From NCBI RefSeq assembly GCF_015709455.1, contig NZ_JADNQW010000005.1:1984001-2048000 (forward strand): a DNA stretch of 64,000 nucleotides, read 5' to 3'. The translations under genes were made by a program, and so were the position numbers. This document shows positions 36,269 to 45,863 of the stretch, piece by piece (within the stretch, counting starts at the first letter, position 1; each line of letters begins with the position of its first letter). The stretch is from Methylosinus sp. H3A (lineage in GTDB: Bacteria; Pseudomonadota; Alphaproteobacteria; Rhizobiales; Beijerinckiaceae). The notes below the pieces were generated by a model. The model saw only the letters and a list, made by a program, of their open reading frames with translations, did not search any database and had not been told where the DNA came from.

Positions 36269-38077
36269 CTACTCGCGGGCGATCTCGTCTTTGAGGAAGC
36301 TGCGCACCTTGTCCACCTCGACGCCTTTGGCGACGAAGGATCGTCCGACGCCGCGCGCCAGAATGAAGGTGAGCGCGCCCTTCTCGACCTTCTTGTCCTG
36401 GAACATGGCGTCGAGCATGGCGTCGGCGTCGTCGCGCCAGCCGGGAATGTCGCGGATGCGGGTCGGCAGGCCGACGCGCGCCAGATGGCGGCCGACGCGC
36501 TCGGCGTCCTGCTGGCTGCACAGGCCGAGGCTCGCCGAGAAGCGGAAGGCGGAGACGAGGCCGATGGCGACGCCCTCGCCATGGACGAGGCGCTCGCTGT
36601 CGTAATGCACGAGCCGCTCGAGAGCGTGCCCGAATGTATGGCCGAGATTGAGCAGGGCGCGATCGCCTTGCTCGGTCTCGTCGCGGGCGACGATCTTGGC
36701 CTTGGAGCGGCAGCTCACCGAGATCGCCTCGACGCGGGCGGCGCGGTCGGCGAAGACGGCGGAGGCGTTGTTCTCCAGCCATTCGAAGAAGAAGGCGTCG
36801 TCGATGAGGCCGTATTTCACGACCTCGGCGTAGCCGGCGCGGAACTCGCGCAGCGGCAGCGTCGCCAGAGCGTCGACATCGGCCAGCACCAGCGAGGGCT
36901 GGTAGAAGGCGCCGACGAGATTCTTGCCCTGCGGCGTGTTGATGCCGGTCTTGCCGCCGACGGAGGAGTCGACCTGCGCCAGCAGAGTCGTCGGAACCTG
37001 CACGAAGCGGGAGCCCCGCCGCACGCTCGCCGCCGCGAAGCCGGCGAGATCGCCGACGACGCCGCCGCCGAGCGCCAGCACCACGTCGCGCCGCTCGATG
37101 CGCGCCTCGAGAATCTCCTCGCAGACGCGCTGGAAGACGGGGAAGGACTTCGAGCTTTCGCCCGGCTCCACGATGATGGAGGTGGTGCGAATGCCGCTTT
37201 TCTCGAGGCTGTGGCGCAGCACGGGGAGCTGCAGCCGGGCGACATTGGCGTCGGTGACGACGGCGCAGGCCGCGCCCGGCGCGATGCGCGCGAGATGCTC
37301 GCCGGCCTGCTCGAGCAGGCCGGCGCCGATGATGATGTCATAGGCGCGGTCGCCGAGCCCCACCTCGACAGTTTGCGGCTCGACGGGGGCGGGCGGCGTT
37401 CGTGACGTCATGAATCTGGTAAACCCTTGTGTCGTGGAGCTTTCCGGCGCGCCCACGGCCCAGGCGAGCAGCGCCGCCACCGTCTCCTCGACCATCACCT
37501 CATGGGGGACGTCGCGAGAGAGCACGGCGATATCGGCCTGGCGGTAGACGGGATAGCGCTCGTCCATCAGCCGGCGCAGCACGGCGGCGGGGTCGCTGGT
37601 CTGCAAAAGCGGGCGGTCGCCCTTGCGGCGCACGCGGCGCAGCAGCACGTCATGGGCGGCGTCGAACCACAGCGAGACGCCGCGCTCCTTCACCCGCAGG
37701 CGCGTCGTCTCGTCCATGAAGGCGCCGCCGCCGGTCGCCAGCACGCAGGGCTCGCCGGCGAGCAGGCGGGCGATGACGCGGCGCTCGCAATCGCGGAAAT
37801 GCGCCTCGCCATATTTGGCGAAAATATCGGGAATCGACATGCCCGCCGCGGCGGCGACGATCTCGGCGTCGGCGTCTTTGAAGGGGAGCCCCAGGCGTTG
37901 CGCGAGGCGCTGGCCGATGGAGGTCTTGCCCGAGCCCATCATGCCGACGAGGACGAGCGAGCGGCCGAGCAGAGCGCCGCGAATGGCGCGCGCGCTGTCC
38001 TCGGGCGGAGTCGGGCCGCCCGGTCGCGCCGCATGGCCGCCGATGGTTTGGCCGCCGATCGCTTGCACTTTGCTCAT
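36269..38077 (-). CDS. aroKB: Shikimate kinase / 3-dehydroquinate synthase, one reading frame
   Basis: A single open frame encodes both enzymes. From the ATG at 38077 the product is 602 residues. Residues about 38-205 are shikimate kinase AroK: P-loop GMMGSGKTS (45-53), DADAEIVAAAAGMSIPDIF, and ATGGGAF. Residues about 223-602 are 3-dehydroquinate synthase AroB: GGGVVGDLAGFAA, TTLLAQVDSSVGGKTGIN, LNLGHTFGHALE. There is no stop between them. An internal ATG at 37411 with a weak ribosome site could also give free AroB. An upstream ATG at 38128 overlaps the Nudix stop (ATGA) and is an alternative start. Confidence 0.92.
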   Translation of the reverse strand: MSKVQAIGGQTIGGHAARPGGPTPPEDSARAIRGALLGRSLVLVGMMGSGKTSIGQRLAQRLGLPFKDADAEIVAAAAGMSIPDIFAKYGEAHFRDCERRVIARLLAGEPCVLATGGGAFMDETTRLRVKERGVSLWFDAAHDVLLRRVRRKGDRPLLQTSDPAAVLRRLMDERYPVYRQADIAVLSRDVPHEVMVEETVAALLAWAVGAPESSTTQGFTRFMTSRTPPAPVEPQTVEVGLGDRAYDIIIGAGLLEQAGEHLARIAPGAACAVVTDANVARLQLPVLRHSLEKSGIRTTSIIVEPGESSKSFPVFQRVCEEILEARIERRDVVLALGGGVVGDLAGFAAASVRRGSRFVQVPTTLLAQVDSSVGGKTGINTPQGKNLVGAFYQPSLVLADVDALATLPLREFRAGYAEVVKYGLIDDAFFFEWLENNASAVFADRAARVEAISVSCRSKAKIVARDETEQGDRALLNLGHTFGHALERLVHYDSERLVHGEGVAIGLVSAFRFSASLGLCSQQDAERVGRHLARVGLPTRIRDIPGWRDDADAMLDAMFQDKKVEKGALTFILARGVGRSFVAKGVEVDKVRSFLKDEIARE

Positions 38078-38124
38078 GCCGAGCAATCTACACCGCGCCC
38101 GCAGGAAATTCAGCCCCGATTTGC

Positions 38125-38835
38125 TCATGCGGGCAGCAGTGGCTCGAGAAAACGGCGGATGAAGTCCAGCATTCGCGGCTCGGCGAGGTCGGCGCGTCGC
38201 GCCGCCATGCGAACGCCGGCGAGCTCCGGCTTTTTTTGCGAGGCGATATGGGCCGTGACGCGCGCTTCGAGCGCGGCGGCGGAAAGCGGCGATTGGGCGA
38301 TTCGCATGCAGGCGACGCGCGGTCCGGCGAAGACGATGGTCCAGTCGGGAGCGAGCGCCACCTCCCGCGGCGCGACGCCGGTCTCCTCCTCGAGCTCGCG
38401 CAGCAGATTGGCCTCGAGATCGACGAGCCCGTCGCGCAGATCGCTCGGGTCCGGCGTGCCGGCCGGGAAATAGATCGCGCCGGCCGCGGAATGGTCCGCC
38501 CCCATCTCGCCGAGCAGAAAGGCGCCGTCGGCCGAGCGCAGCGCCGGCATGGAGAAGCAATTGTAGACGGCGGCGTCCGGAAAGCCGAAATCCCGCCAGG
38601 CGAGGAAGCGCGAGAAGCGCGTTTGGAAAAATTTGACGCCGAGCGTCGCGCCGTCGCCGCGCGAGACGCCATGGGCGAGCATCACGGGCCCGTCATAGAG
38701 CGCGGGAATCGCGGCGCGGCGCGCGGCCCAATGGGCGTCGATCTCCGCGCCACGCAGCCGGTCGAAGGCCCAGTCATGTGGCTCGAGGACGCAATGCAGA
38801 GCCGAGACTGTGGCGAATTCGACCTCGCCGCTCAT
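38125..38835 (-). CDS. Nudix-like hydrolase with partial Nudix box
   Basis: A 236-residue protein. The second half of a Nudix box is intact, RELEEETGV, but the first part (G-x5-E) is not canonical: a Val lies where the Glu should be. The remaining sequence has PALYDGPVMLAHGVSRGD and a C-terminal helix. Hydrolysis of a nucleoside diphosphate derivative is possible, but activity is uncertain. Its ATG overlaps the stop of the PhzF-like gene (ATGA). Confidence 0.75.
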   Translation of the reverse strand: MSGEVEFATVSALHCVLEPHDWAFDRLRGAEIDAHWAARRAAIPALYDGPVMLAHGVSRGDGATLGVKFFQTRFSRFLAWRDFGFPDAAVYNCFSMPALRSADGAFLLGEMGADHSAAGAIYFPAGTPDPSDLRDGLVDLEANLLRELEEETGVAPREVALAPDWTIVFAGPRVACMRIAQSPLSAAALEARVTAHIASQKKPELAGVRMAARRADLAEPRMLDFIRRFLEPLLPA

Positions 38836-39737
38836 AGATCCAGGTCTCCGCGCTGCACTTCGATCGCATGTCCCGCGACGCTGACCGCGGCGAGCCGACC
38901 CGATTCGACGCGCGAGCCGAGGATGATGCGGGAGGGGCGGCCCATGGCGTAGCCCTGCTCGATGACGAATTCGTGCTCGCCGTCCTCGGGGGCCTCGAAG
39001 GCGTGGGCGACGCCGGCGAAGGCGGCTGCGGCCGAGCCCGTCGCCGGGTCTTCGCCAATGCCGACGCCATTGGCGAACATTCTGGCGCAGACCGCGCTCG
39101 AGGGCTCCACCGTCTCGCTCGTATAGAGATAGGCGCCCACTGCGTCGCCCATGACGGCGGCAAAGGTCGCCGGGTCCGGCCCCGCGCGATCCAGCGCCGC
39201 GCGGGAGGAGAGCGGAACGAAGACGAACTCCACCCCCGCGGAGAAGCTCGACGGAAGGTGGCGGCCGAAGCCGATCTCCTCCGCCGAGAGGCCGAGCGCG
39301 CGCGCCAGCGACGCGGCGTCCGGCGTCCGTTCGCCGCGGACAGGCAGGCGCGGCGCGACGAAGCGGGCGAGAATGGCGCTGGACGCGTCTCTGACCACCT
39401 CGCAACGGATGAGGCCGATCTCTTCCTCGAGAGCGATGACGACGCCGTTGCGCGTCAGCATTTCGGGCGCGCGCAGCGTCGCCAGCAGGATGGCCGCGCC
39501 GATTGTCGGATGGCCGGCGAAAGGCAGCTCCCGCAGAGGGGTGAAAATGCGCAGGCGCGCCGTGTTCACCGGATCGCGCGGCTCCAGCACGAAGACGGTC
39601 TCGCTCAGATTGAACTCGCGGGCGATCGTCTGCATCGTCGCGCAATCGAGCCCGTCCGCGCCGAGCACGACGGCGAGCGGATTGCCGGCGAAGCGGCGCG
39701 TCGTGAAGACGTCGAGTGTCGAAAAACGTAATCGCAT
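38832..39737 (-). CDS. PhzF-family isomerase-like protein
   Basis: A 301-residue protein of the PhzF fold, a diaminopimelate-epimerase-like duplicated barrel. Family segments are FTTRRFAGNPLAVVL at 10-24, NLSETVFVLEP near 42 and GEDPATGSAAAAFAG near 250, the latter matching the conserved GxGxDPATGSA loop. The catalytic Glu lies in LSETVF. The role in this genome is unknown; there is no phenazine cluster. I prefer the ATG at 39737, as homologues begin with MRLRFSTLDVF-like strands. Confidence 0.87.
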   Translation of the reverse strand: MRLRFSTLDVFTTRRFAGNPLAVVLGADGLDCATMQTIAREFNLSETVFVLEPRDPVNTARLRIFTPLRELPFAGHPTIGAAILLATLRAPEMLTRNGVVIALEEEIGLIRCEVVRDASSAILARFVAPRLPVRGERTPDAASLARALGLSAEEIGFGRHLPSSFSAGVEFVFVPLSSRAALDRAGPDPATFAAVMGDAVGAYLYTSETVEPSSAVCARMFANGVGIGEDPATGSAAAAFAGVAHAFEAPEDGEHEFVIEQGYAMGRPSRIILGSRVESGRLAAVSVAGHAIEVQRGDLDL

Positions 39738-39756
39738 AGAAAGGGCCCGGGTTCGG

Positions 39757-40218
39757 CTAAGGCCAGGGCGGATCGCCCTGAATGGAGAGAATGGTGATCG
39801 AATCACGGAATTCGATCAATTCGGTGATGAGGCCGTTCTCGAAACGCACGAAATCGGCGAGATCGACACGGCCTTCGAGGCCGGCGCCGCGGTGGCGCCA
39901 GCGGACGCTGCGTCGGATCGCGACGCGGCCGCCGTCGATGATGACGTCGTCGATCTGCTGCTCCGACTGCGCGAAGTCGATATTGATCGCGCGCAATATG
40001 TTGAGCAGCGCGTCGACCCCGAAATGGCGGCCGGCGTAGGGGATGCGGGATTTGTCGCCGACGAATTCGCAGACGACCTCCGGCGAGCAGAAATCCCGGA
40101 CGACGCCGAAATCGCCGTTTTCGGCGGGTTGCGCGGCGAGCAGCTCGACGCGGCGCAGTATCTCGTCACGATCGAGCCCTGGCGGCGGGCGAGAGAAGTA
40201 ATCTTCGCAATTCGTCAT
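39757..40218 (-). CDS. SnoaL/NTF2-like protein
   Basis: A 153-residue cone-shaped alpha+beta protein. The segments VVCEFVGDKSRIPYAGRHFG, VAIRRSVRWRHRGAG and LADFVRFENGLITELIEFRD are typical of SnoaL-like polyketide-cyclase-fold proteins. Small ligand binding or isomerase activity is possible. A related gene (40247) lies 28 bp upstream on the same strand, probably after a duplication. Confidence 0.8.
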   Translation of the reverse strand: MTNCEDYFSRPPPGLDRDEILRRVELLAAQPAENGDFGVVRDFCSPEVVCEFVGDKSRIPYAGRHFGVDALLNILRAINIDFAQSEQQIDDVIIDGGRVAIRRSVRWRHRGAGLEGRVDLADFVRFENGLITELIEFRDSITILSIQGDPPWP

Positions 40219-40246
40219 GCGACGCCTCGATCCGCGATTATCGGGG

Positions 40247-40705
40247 TTAAGGCTCGTCCCGCTCGATCAGCGCCTCCGCGGCGGATCGTCCCAAGCCGTG
40301 ATAGTCGAGATATTCGAGCAGCTCGACGACTTTCCCGTTCCGCCAGTACAAGAAATGCGCCATGTCCAGCGTCGCCGTGCGGCCGGAGTTGCGGTGGCGC
40401 CAGGAATTGCGCCACCGGACCACCGTCCGCTCGCCGTCGACGAGAATGTCGAGCACCTCGCCGCCGAGCGGCTCGTAATTGACGTCGGTGAGGCGGATAT
40501 TCTCTTTGAACGCGTCGCGGCCATGCAGGACGCCCGGAAGGAACAAGCCCTCCTTGGTGCCGTGATAACGCACGACGACATCGCGAGCGAAATAACGCAT
40601 CATCTCGTCGATCCTGCCCGCCATGCGCAGGCGCGTGATCTCGAAGACATTGCGTCTCAATTCGCGACGATGCTCCTCGTCAGGCTCGTCGATTTTCGGC
40701 TGCAT
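40247..40705 (-). CDS. SnoaL/NTF2-like protein, paralogue
   Basis: A 152-residue protein of the same fold: VVVRYHGTKEGLFLPGVLHG, TVVRWRNSWRHRNSG and MAHFLYWRNGKVVELLEYLD line up with the corresponding parts of the neighbour at 39757. The two differ a good deal, so the duplication is old or one gene was acquired. GGGGAAG precedes the ATG. Substrate unknown. Confidence 0.8.
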   Translation of the reverse strand: MQPKIDEPDEEHRRELRRNVFEITRLRMAGRIDEMMRYFARDVVVRYHGTKEGLFLPGVLHGRDAFKENIRLTDVNYEPLGGEVLDILVDGERTVVRWRNSWRHRNSGRTATLDMAHFLYWRNGKVVELLEYLDYHGLGRSAAEALIERDEP

Positions 40706-40808
40706 CGCGCTTCCCCGTCGTGAGGGCGGCCGTGCAACCGCTCCTCTTCCGACGATGCGTTCGATCCGAGCTGAGCGTCGTGATTTCCCCCTCCTCGGAA
40801 CGGCTCGA

Positions 40809-41977
<1,169 letters not shown>

Positions 41978-42035
41978 TTCGTCGACCTTTCTACGCGTCC
42001 ATTGCGCGAAGGTCAAAAATTAAGGATTGGCGCGG

Positions 42036-42587
42036 TCAGATCGGGTCCGGCCCGCGCGAGATCGCCGCGACGCCCGTCCGTGAGACCTCGACGAGGCCGA
42101 TCGGGCGCATCAGATCGACGAATTCGTCGATCTTATTGGGCTTTCCGGTCAGCTCGAAGATGAAGCTCTCGGTCGTGGCGTCGACGACGCGGGCGCGGAA
42201 GGCCTCGGCAAGCTGCAGCGCGGCATTGCGCTCCTCGCCCTTGCCTCTCACCTTCACCATGGCCAGCTCGCGCTCCAGCGAGCGGGCGGAGACGGTGAGA
42301 TCGGTCACCTTATGGACCGGCACCAGACGCTCGAGCTGGTGATGAATCTGCTCGATCGTCTCCGGCGTGCCGGAGGTGACGACGGTGATGCGCGAAAGAT
42401 GCTCGCCATGGGCGACCTCCGCCACCGTCAGGCTCTCGATATTATAGCCGCGCCCGGAGAACAGGCCGACGACGCGCGCCAGCACGCCCGGCTCATTGTC
42501 GACCAGCACGGCCAGCGTATGCGTCTCCACATTGGAGCGCGACGTCGGCGAGGAATAGGGCGAGGGCGGGGAGAGGGGAGCGTTCAT
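42036..42587 (-). CDS. ilvN: Acetolactate synthase, small regulatory subunit
   Basis: The regulatory subunit of acetohydroxyacid synthase, through which valine inhibits. The 183-residue protein has an N-terminal ACT domain (about 20-95; TLAVLVDNEPGVLARVVGLF, then SGRGYNIESLTV) and a C-terminal domain ending in the usual GLVEVSRTGVAAISRG. It lies 90 bp after ilvB, with a large hairpin between them. Confidence 0.97.
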   Translation of the reverse strand: MNAPLSPPSPYSSPTSRSNVETHTLAVLVDNEPGVLARVVGLFSGRGYNIESLTVAEVAHGEHLSRITVVTSGTPETIEQIHHQLERLVPVHKVTDLTVSARSLERELAMVKVRGKGEERNAALQLAEAFRARVVDATTESFIFELTGKPNKIDEFVDLMRPIGLVEVSRTGVAAISRGPDPI

Positions 42588-42599
42588 GAGCGGTTTCCG

Positions 42600-42675
42600 C
42601 GAGTGAGTGGTGAGCAGTGAGCGGCGAGTAGAAAGAGCGGCGCTGCCGGCCGCTCCCTACTCACGATCTCACTCG
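42600..42675 (-). repeat. Heptad repeats and long hairpin between ilvB and ilvN
   Basis: Four tandem heptads of the form GTGAGNN (GTGAGTG, GTGAGCA, GTGAGCG, GCGAGTA) run from 42603 to 42630. The region folds into a nested stem: CGAGTGAG (42600-42607) with CTCACTCG (42668-42675), GAGTAG with CTACTC, and GAGCGGC with GCCGCTC around a central loop. It may balance the amounts of the large and small subunits. Confidence 0.7.
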
Positions 42676-42677
42676 TC

Positions 42678-44450
42678 TCACACGAGCATCTTGCCCTTCT
42701 CGTCGATGATCGAGCCGAGCTCGACTCCGGCGTCGTCGGAGAGATCGGCGAGCAGCATGTCGTTATGCGCCTTGCCCGAGGGGATCATCGGGAAGCAATT
42801 CTCGTTTTTCTCGACGCGGCAATCGAAGATCACCGGCCCGTCATAGTCGACCATCTCCTGGATCGCGCGATCGAGATCGGCGGGGTCGGAGCAGCGAATG
42901 CCTTTGGCGCCGAAAGCTTCGGCCAGCTTCACGAAATCGGGCAGCGCCTCCGAATAGGAGTGCGAGTAGCGCCCGCCGTGCAGAAGCTCCTGCCACTGGC
43001 GCACCATGCCCATATATTCGTTGTTCAGGATGAATATCTTGACCGGCAGGCGATATTGGATCGCCGTCGACATCTCCTGAATGTTCATCAGGATCGACGC
43101 CTCGCCGGCGATGTCGACGACGAGCGATTTGGGATGCGCGAGCTGCGCGCCGATCGCCGCGGGCAGGCCATAGCCCATCGTGCCGAGCCCGCCCGAGGTC
43201 ATCCAGCGATTGGGCTCGTCGAAATGATAATGCTGCGCGGCCCACATCTGGTGCTGGCCGACCTCTGTGGTGATGTAAGGATCGCGATCCTTGGTCAGCG
43301 CATAGAGCCGCTGCACGGCGTATTGCGGCTTGATGACCTTGTCCGAATTGCGGAAGGCGAGCGATTTGCGGTCGCGCCATTCGTCGATCTTTTTCCACCA
43401 GGCGTCGAGCGGCTGCTTCTCCGCATGCATCGCCTCGGCGCGCCAGACGCGCACCAGGCTCTCCAGCACATGGCCGCAATCGCCCACGATCGGCAGATCG
43501 ACCTTCACATTTTTGTTGATCGAGGAGCGATCGATGTCGATGTGGATTTTCTTGGAGCCGGGCGAGAAAGCGTCGAGCCTTCCGGTGATGCGATCGTCGA
43601 AACGCGAGCCGACGGCGATCATCAGATCGCAGTCGTGCATGGCGTTATTGGCCTCGAAAGTGCCGTGCATGCCGAGCATGCCGAGCCAGCCCGGCCCGGA
43701 GCCCGGATAGGCGCCGAGGCCCATCAAGGTCGAGGTGATCGGAAAGCCGGTCAGCGAGACCAATTCGCGCAGCAGCGTCGAGGCCGCCGGGCCGGAATTG
43801 ATGACGCCGCCGCCGGTATAGAAGATCGGCCGCTTGGCGGCGGCCATCATCTTCACCGCGCTGCGGATCGCGTCCGTGTCGGGGTCGAGCTTGGGTCGAT
43901 AGGTCTTGTGATGCACATTGCGCGGGCCCGTATAGGCCCCGGACGCGAATTGCACATCCTTGGGAATGTCGATGACGACGGGGCCGGGCCGCCCGCTGGA
44001 GGCGACGTAGAACGCCTCATGCAATATGCGCGGCAGATCGTCGACGTTCTTCACCAGATAATTATGCTTGGTGCAGTGGCGGGTGATGCCGACCGTGTCG
44101 CATTCCTGAAAGGCGTCGGAGCCGATGAGATGCGTCGGCACCTGGCCGGTGATGCAGACCAGCGGAATGGAATCCATCAGCGCGTCGGTGAGGCCGGTGA
44201 TGGTGTTGGTGGCGCCGGGGCCGGAGGTGACCAGCAGCACGCCCGGCTTGCCGGAGGAGCGGGCGTAGCCCTCGGCCGCATGGGCCGCGCCCTGCTCGTG
44301 GCGCACGAGAATGTGACGAACCTTCTCCTGATGGAAGAGCACGTCATAAATGGGAAGCACGGCGCCGCCGGGATAGCCGAAAAGAACTTCGACGCCCTGA
44401 TCCTTCAGGGCCTCGACGACCATTTCCGCTCCGGTCATTTGCTTCGCCAT
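42678..44450 (-). CDS. ilvB: Acetolactate synthase, large catalytic subunit
   Basis: The thiamine-diphosphate enzyme that makes acetolactate or acetohydroxybutyrate, first in branched-chain synthesis. The 590-residue protein has the N-terminal GYPGGAVLPIYD with the catalytic Glu nearby in VRHEQGAAHAAEGYARSSG, the FAD region, and the ThDP motif GDGxN-like region around DIAGEASILMNIQEMSTAIQ in the C-terminal third. It starts at 44450 (MAKQMTGAEMVVEALK); a longer frame reaches 44621 but reads through the attenuator hairpin. Confidence 0.97.
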   Translation of the reverse strand: MAKQMTGAEMVVEALKDQGVEVLFGYPGGAVLPIYDVLFHQEKVRHILVRHEQGAAHAAEGYARSSGKPGVLLVTSGPGATNTITGLTDALMDSIPLVCITGQVPTHLIGSDAFQECDTVGITRHCTKHNYLVKNVDDLPRILHEAFYVASSGRPGPVVIDIPKDVQFASGAYTGPRNVHHKTYRPKLDPDTDAIRSAVKMMAAAKRPIFYTGGGVINSGPAASTLLRELVSLTGFPITSTLMGLGAYPGSGPGWLGMLGMHGTFEANNAMHDCDLMIAVGSRFDDRITGRLDAFSPGSKKIHIDIDRSSINKNVKVDLPIVGDCGHVLESLVRVWRAEAMHAEKQPLDAWWKKIDEWRDRKSLAFRNSDKVIKPQYAVQRLYALTKDRDPYITTEVGQHQMWAAQHYHFDEPNRWMTSGGLGTMGYGLPAAIGAQLAHPKSLVVDIAGEASILMNIQEMSTAIQYRLPVKIFILNNEYMGMVRQWQELLHGGRYSHSYSEALPDFVKLAEAFGAKGIRCSDPADLDRAIQEMVDYDGPVIFDCRVEKNENCFPMIPSGKAHNDMLLADLSDDAGVELGSIIDEKGKMLV

Positions 44451-44573
44451 ATTTCTCGAGCTCCGGTTTCTGCGACCTATAGAGTCTTTTGTTTTGACGC
44501 GTTTCCAACGCCGAACCGGCGTCCACTTCGGCTGGAAACGCTCGACGACGGCGGGCGGGCGCAACGCAGGCAA

Positions 44574-44597
44574 TAAAAAAGGCCCCCGGGAGGGCCT
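44574..44597 (-). terminator. Attenuator terminator ahead of ilvB
   Basis: On the minus strand: AGGCCC, loop TCCCGG, GGGCCT, then TTTTTT. It stands about 120 bp before the ilvB start and 30 bp after a leader-peptide stop. The 5' arm can also pair in part with the AGGGC of the leader coding region, as an antiterminator would. Confidence 0.85.
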
Positions 44598-44627
44598 CGG
44601 ATAAGCGCTAGCGGCGGACATTCGGGT

Positions 44628-44678
44628 TCAGACCCGATCCGTCTCCAGCGCCCTGCGTACGAGAAGAATGCCCTTCAC
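44628..44678 (-). CDS. ilvB leader peptide
   Basis: A 16-codon ORF starting GTG at 44678, with GGGAGC upstream, encoding MKGILLVRRALETDRV. It carries Ile-Leu-Leu-Val in a row, the three end products of the pathway. Just after its TGA lies a Rho-independent terminator. This is the layout of ribosome-stalling attenuation: scarcity of charged branched-chain tRNAs would stall the ribosome at ILLV and permit read-through into ilvB. Confidence 0.8.
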   Translation of the reverse strand: MKGILLVRRALETDRV

Positions 44679-44819
44679 GGCCCGCTCCCAGTCGAAATCT
44701 GGGCTCGACGTTACGGGAGACGACCGCAGGGGTCAAGACGATTCCGCGGGCAGGCCGCGGGCGCTCGGGCGCAGCGCGGGTCGCTCCGCCCACGGGAGCT
44801 TGGCCGGAGGGGCGAATTC

Positions 44820-45377
44820 GTGTACGCCTCCGCCGCCCTCACGCCGAGCGAGACGAAGATGAAGCGCTTTTTCGAATCCTTCCTGTTCCTGTCGCGCTGG
44901 CTGCTGGCGCCCTTCTTCATCATGCTGGCGGTGGGGCTCCTCGAGCTTCTGTACAAAGCCGGCGTCCATCTCTTCGAGGCGACGGCGCATCTCGTCACCG
45001 CTACCGAATCCAATATGACGCTGCTCGTGCTCGACCTCATCGACATGACGCTGACCGGCGCTCTGGTGGTGACGGTCATGCTGTCGGTCTATGAGAATTT
45101 CGTCTCCAAGGTCGATACGGACAGCCAGCCCGGCTGGCCGGACTGGATGGGCTCGATCGATTTCTCCGAGCTGAAGCTGAAGCTGCTCTCGACTATCGTC
45201 GCCATTTCCGCGATCAAATTGCTCGAAGCCTTCATGGACGTGCCGCATATGAATGACCGGGATCTGTATTTCTATCTCGGCATTCATCTGACCTTCGTCG
45301 TCTCGACGCTGGCCTTCGCTCTGTCGGAGCGCCTCGCCGGGGGCCATGGGACCGATCACGGCGAGCAAGGGCATTGA
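44820..45377 (+). CDS. YqhA/UPF0114-type membrane protein
   Basis: A 185-residue protein with about four membrane segments (30-50, 65-95, 120-140, 150-175). The segments ESFLFLSRWLLAPFFIMLAV and DLIDMTLTGALVVTVMLSVYENF are those of the YqhA family (TIGR00645). Function is unknown. Start is GTG at 44820 with GGAGGGG upstream; a later ATG at 44859 has a poorer ribosome site. Confidence 0.88.
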   Translation: MYASAALTPSETKMKRFFESFLFLSRWLLAPFFIMLAVGLLELLYKAGVHLFEATAHLVTATESNMTLLVLDLIDMTLTGALVVTVMLSVYENFVSKVDTDSQPGWPDWMGSIDFSELKLKLLSTIVAISAIKLLEAFMDVPHMNDRDLYFYLGIHLTFVVSTLAFALSERLAGGHGTDHGEQGH

Positions 45378-45395
45378 GGGCGCCGTGGCGCCCGC

Positions 45396-45710
45396 TCAGC
45401 GTTTCTTCACGAACTCCGTCCGCAGCACCAATCCTTTGATGGTGTCGTGGCGGCAGTCGATCTCCTCCGGATCGTCGGTGAGGCGGATCGAGCGGATCAC
45501 CGTGCCCTGCTTCAATGTCTGATTGGCGCCCTTCACCTTCAGATCCTTGATGAGGATGACGGAGTCGCCGTCGGCGAGCACATTGCCGGCCGAGTCCTTC
45601 ACGACCTTCGCCTGCGCCGCGGCGGCGGCGAGCTGCGACGCCGGAACCCATTCGCCGCTCGCTTCGTCATAGACATAATCTTCGTCGTCGGCCACGCGAA
45701 CCTCTTTCAT
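45396..45710 (-). CDS. YjdM/PhnA-type protein without zinc ribbon
   Basis: A 104-residue protein. The C-terminal part DSAGNVLADGDSVILIKDLK...TLKQGTVIRSIRL...IDCRHDTIKGLVLRTEFVKK is the YjdM (formerly PhnA) domain. In E. coli the N-terminus is a four-Cys zinc ribbon; here it is an acidic stretch (VADDEDYVYDEASGEWVPAS) with no cysteine. It is probably a cytoplasmic protein of unknown role. Confidence 0.85.
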   Translation of the reverse strand: MKEVRVADDEDYVYDEASGEWVPASQLAAAAAQAKVVKDSAGNVLADGDSVILIKDLKVKGANQTLKQGTVIRSIRLTDDPEEIDCRHDTIKGLVLRTEFVKKR

Positions 45711-45863
45711 TGGAACGCCGAAGCGCAGGAGAGCCGGCGCAACGGATGCGCTCTCTTAGGCGACCGCGCCGCCTCGGCGCAAGGTGGAGCTATGCGATGC
45801 GTTTTCGGCGGCCCGAAGGTTCGACGGGCGCCAGCGGCGAGAAAACACGACCGAACAAGGAAA

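Noticed and set aside
34944..36782. A 612-codon frame for the CorC-type protein
   Set aside because: Residues before the ATG at 36251 overlap aroB and are Arg-rich nonsense; the family start is at 36251.
36269..38560. A 763-codon frame as the aroK-aroB start
   Set aside because: The part before 38128 overlaps the Nudix gene in another frame and has a shadow-like Arg-rich composition.
42765..44576. A 603-codon frame opposite ilvB
   Set aside because: A long antisense frame due to high GC; the product is not protein-like and ilvB is certain.
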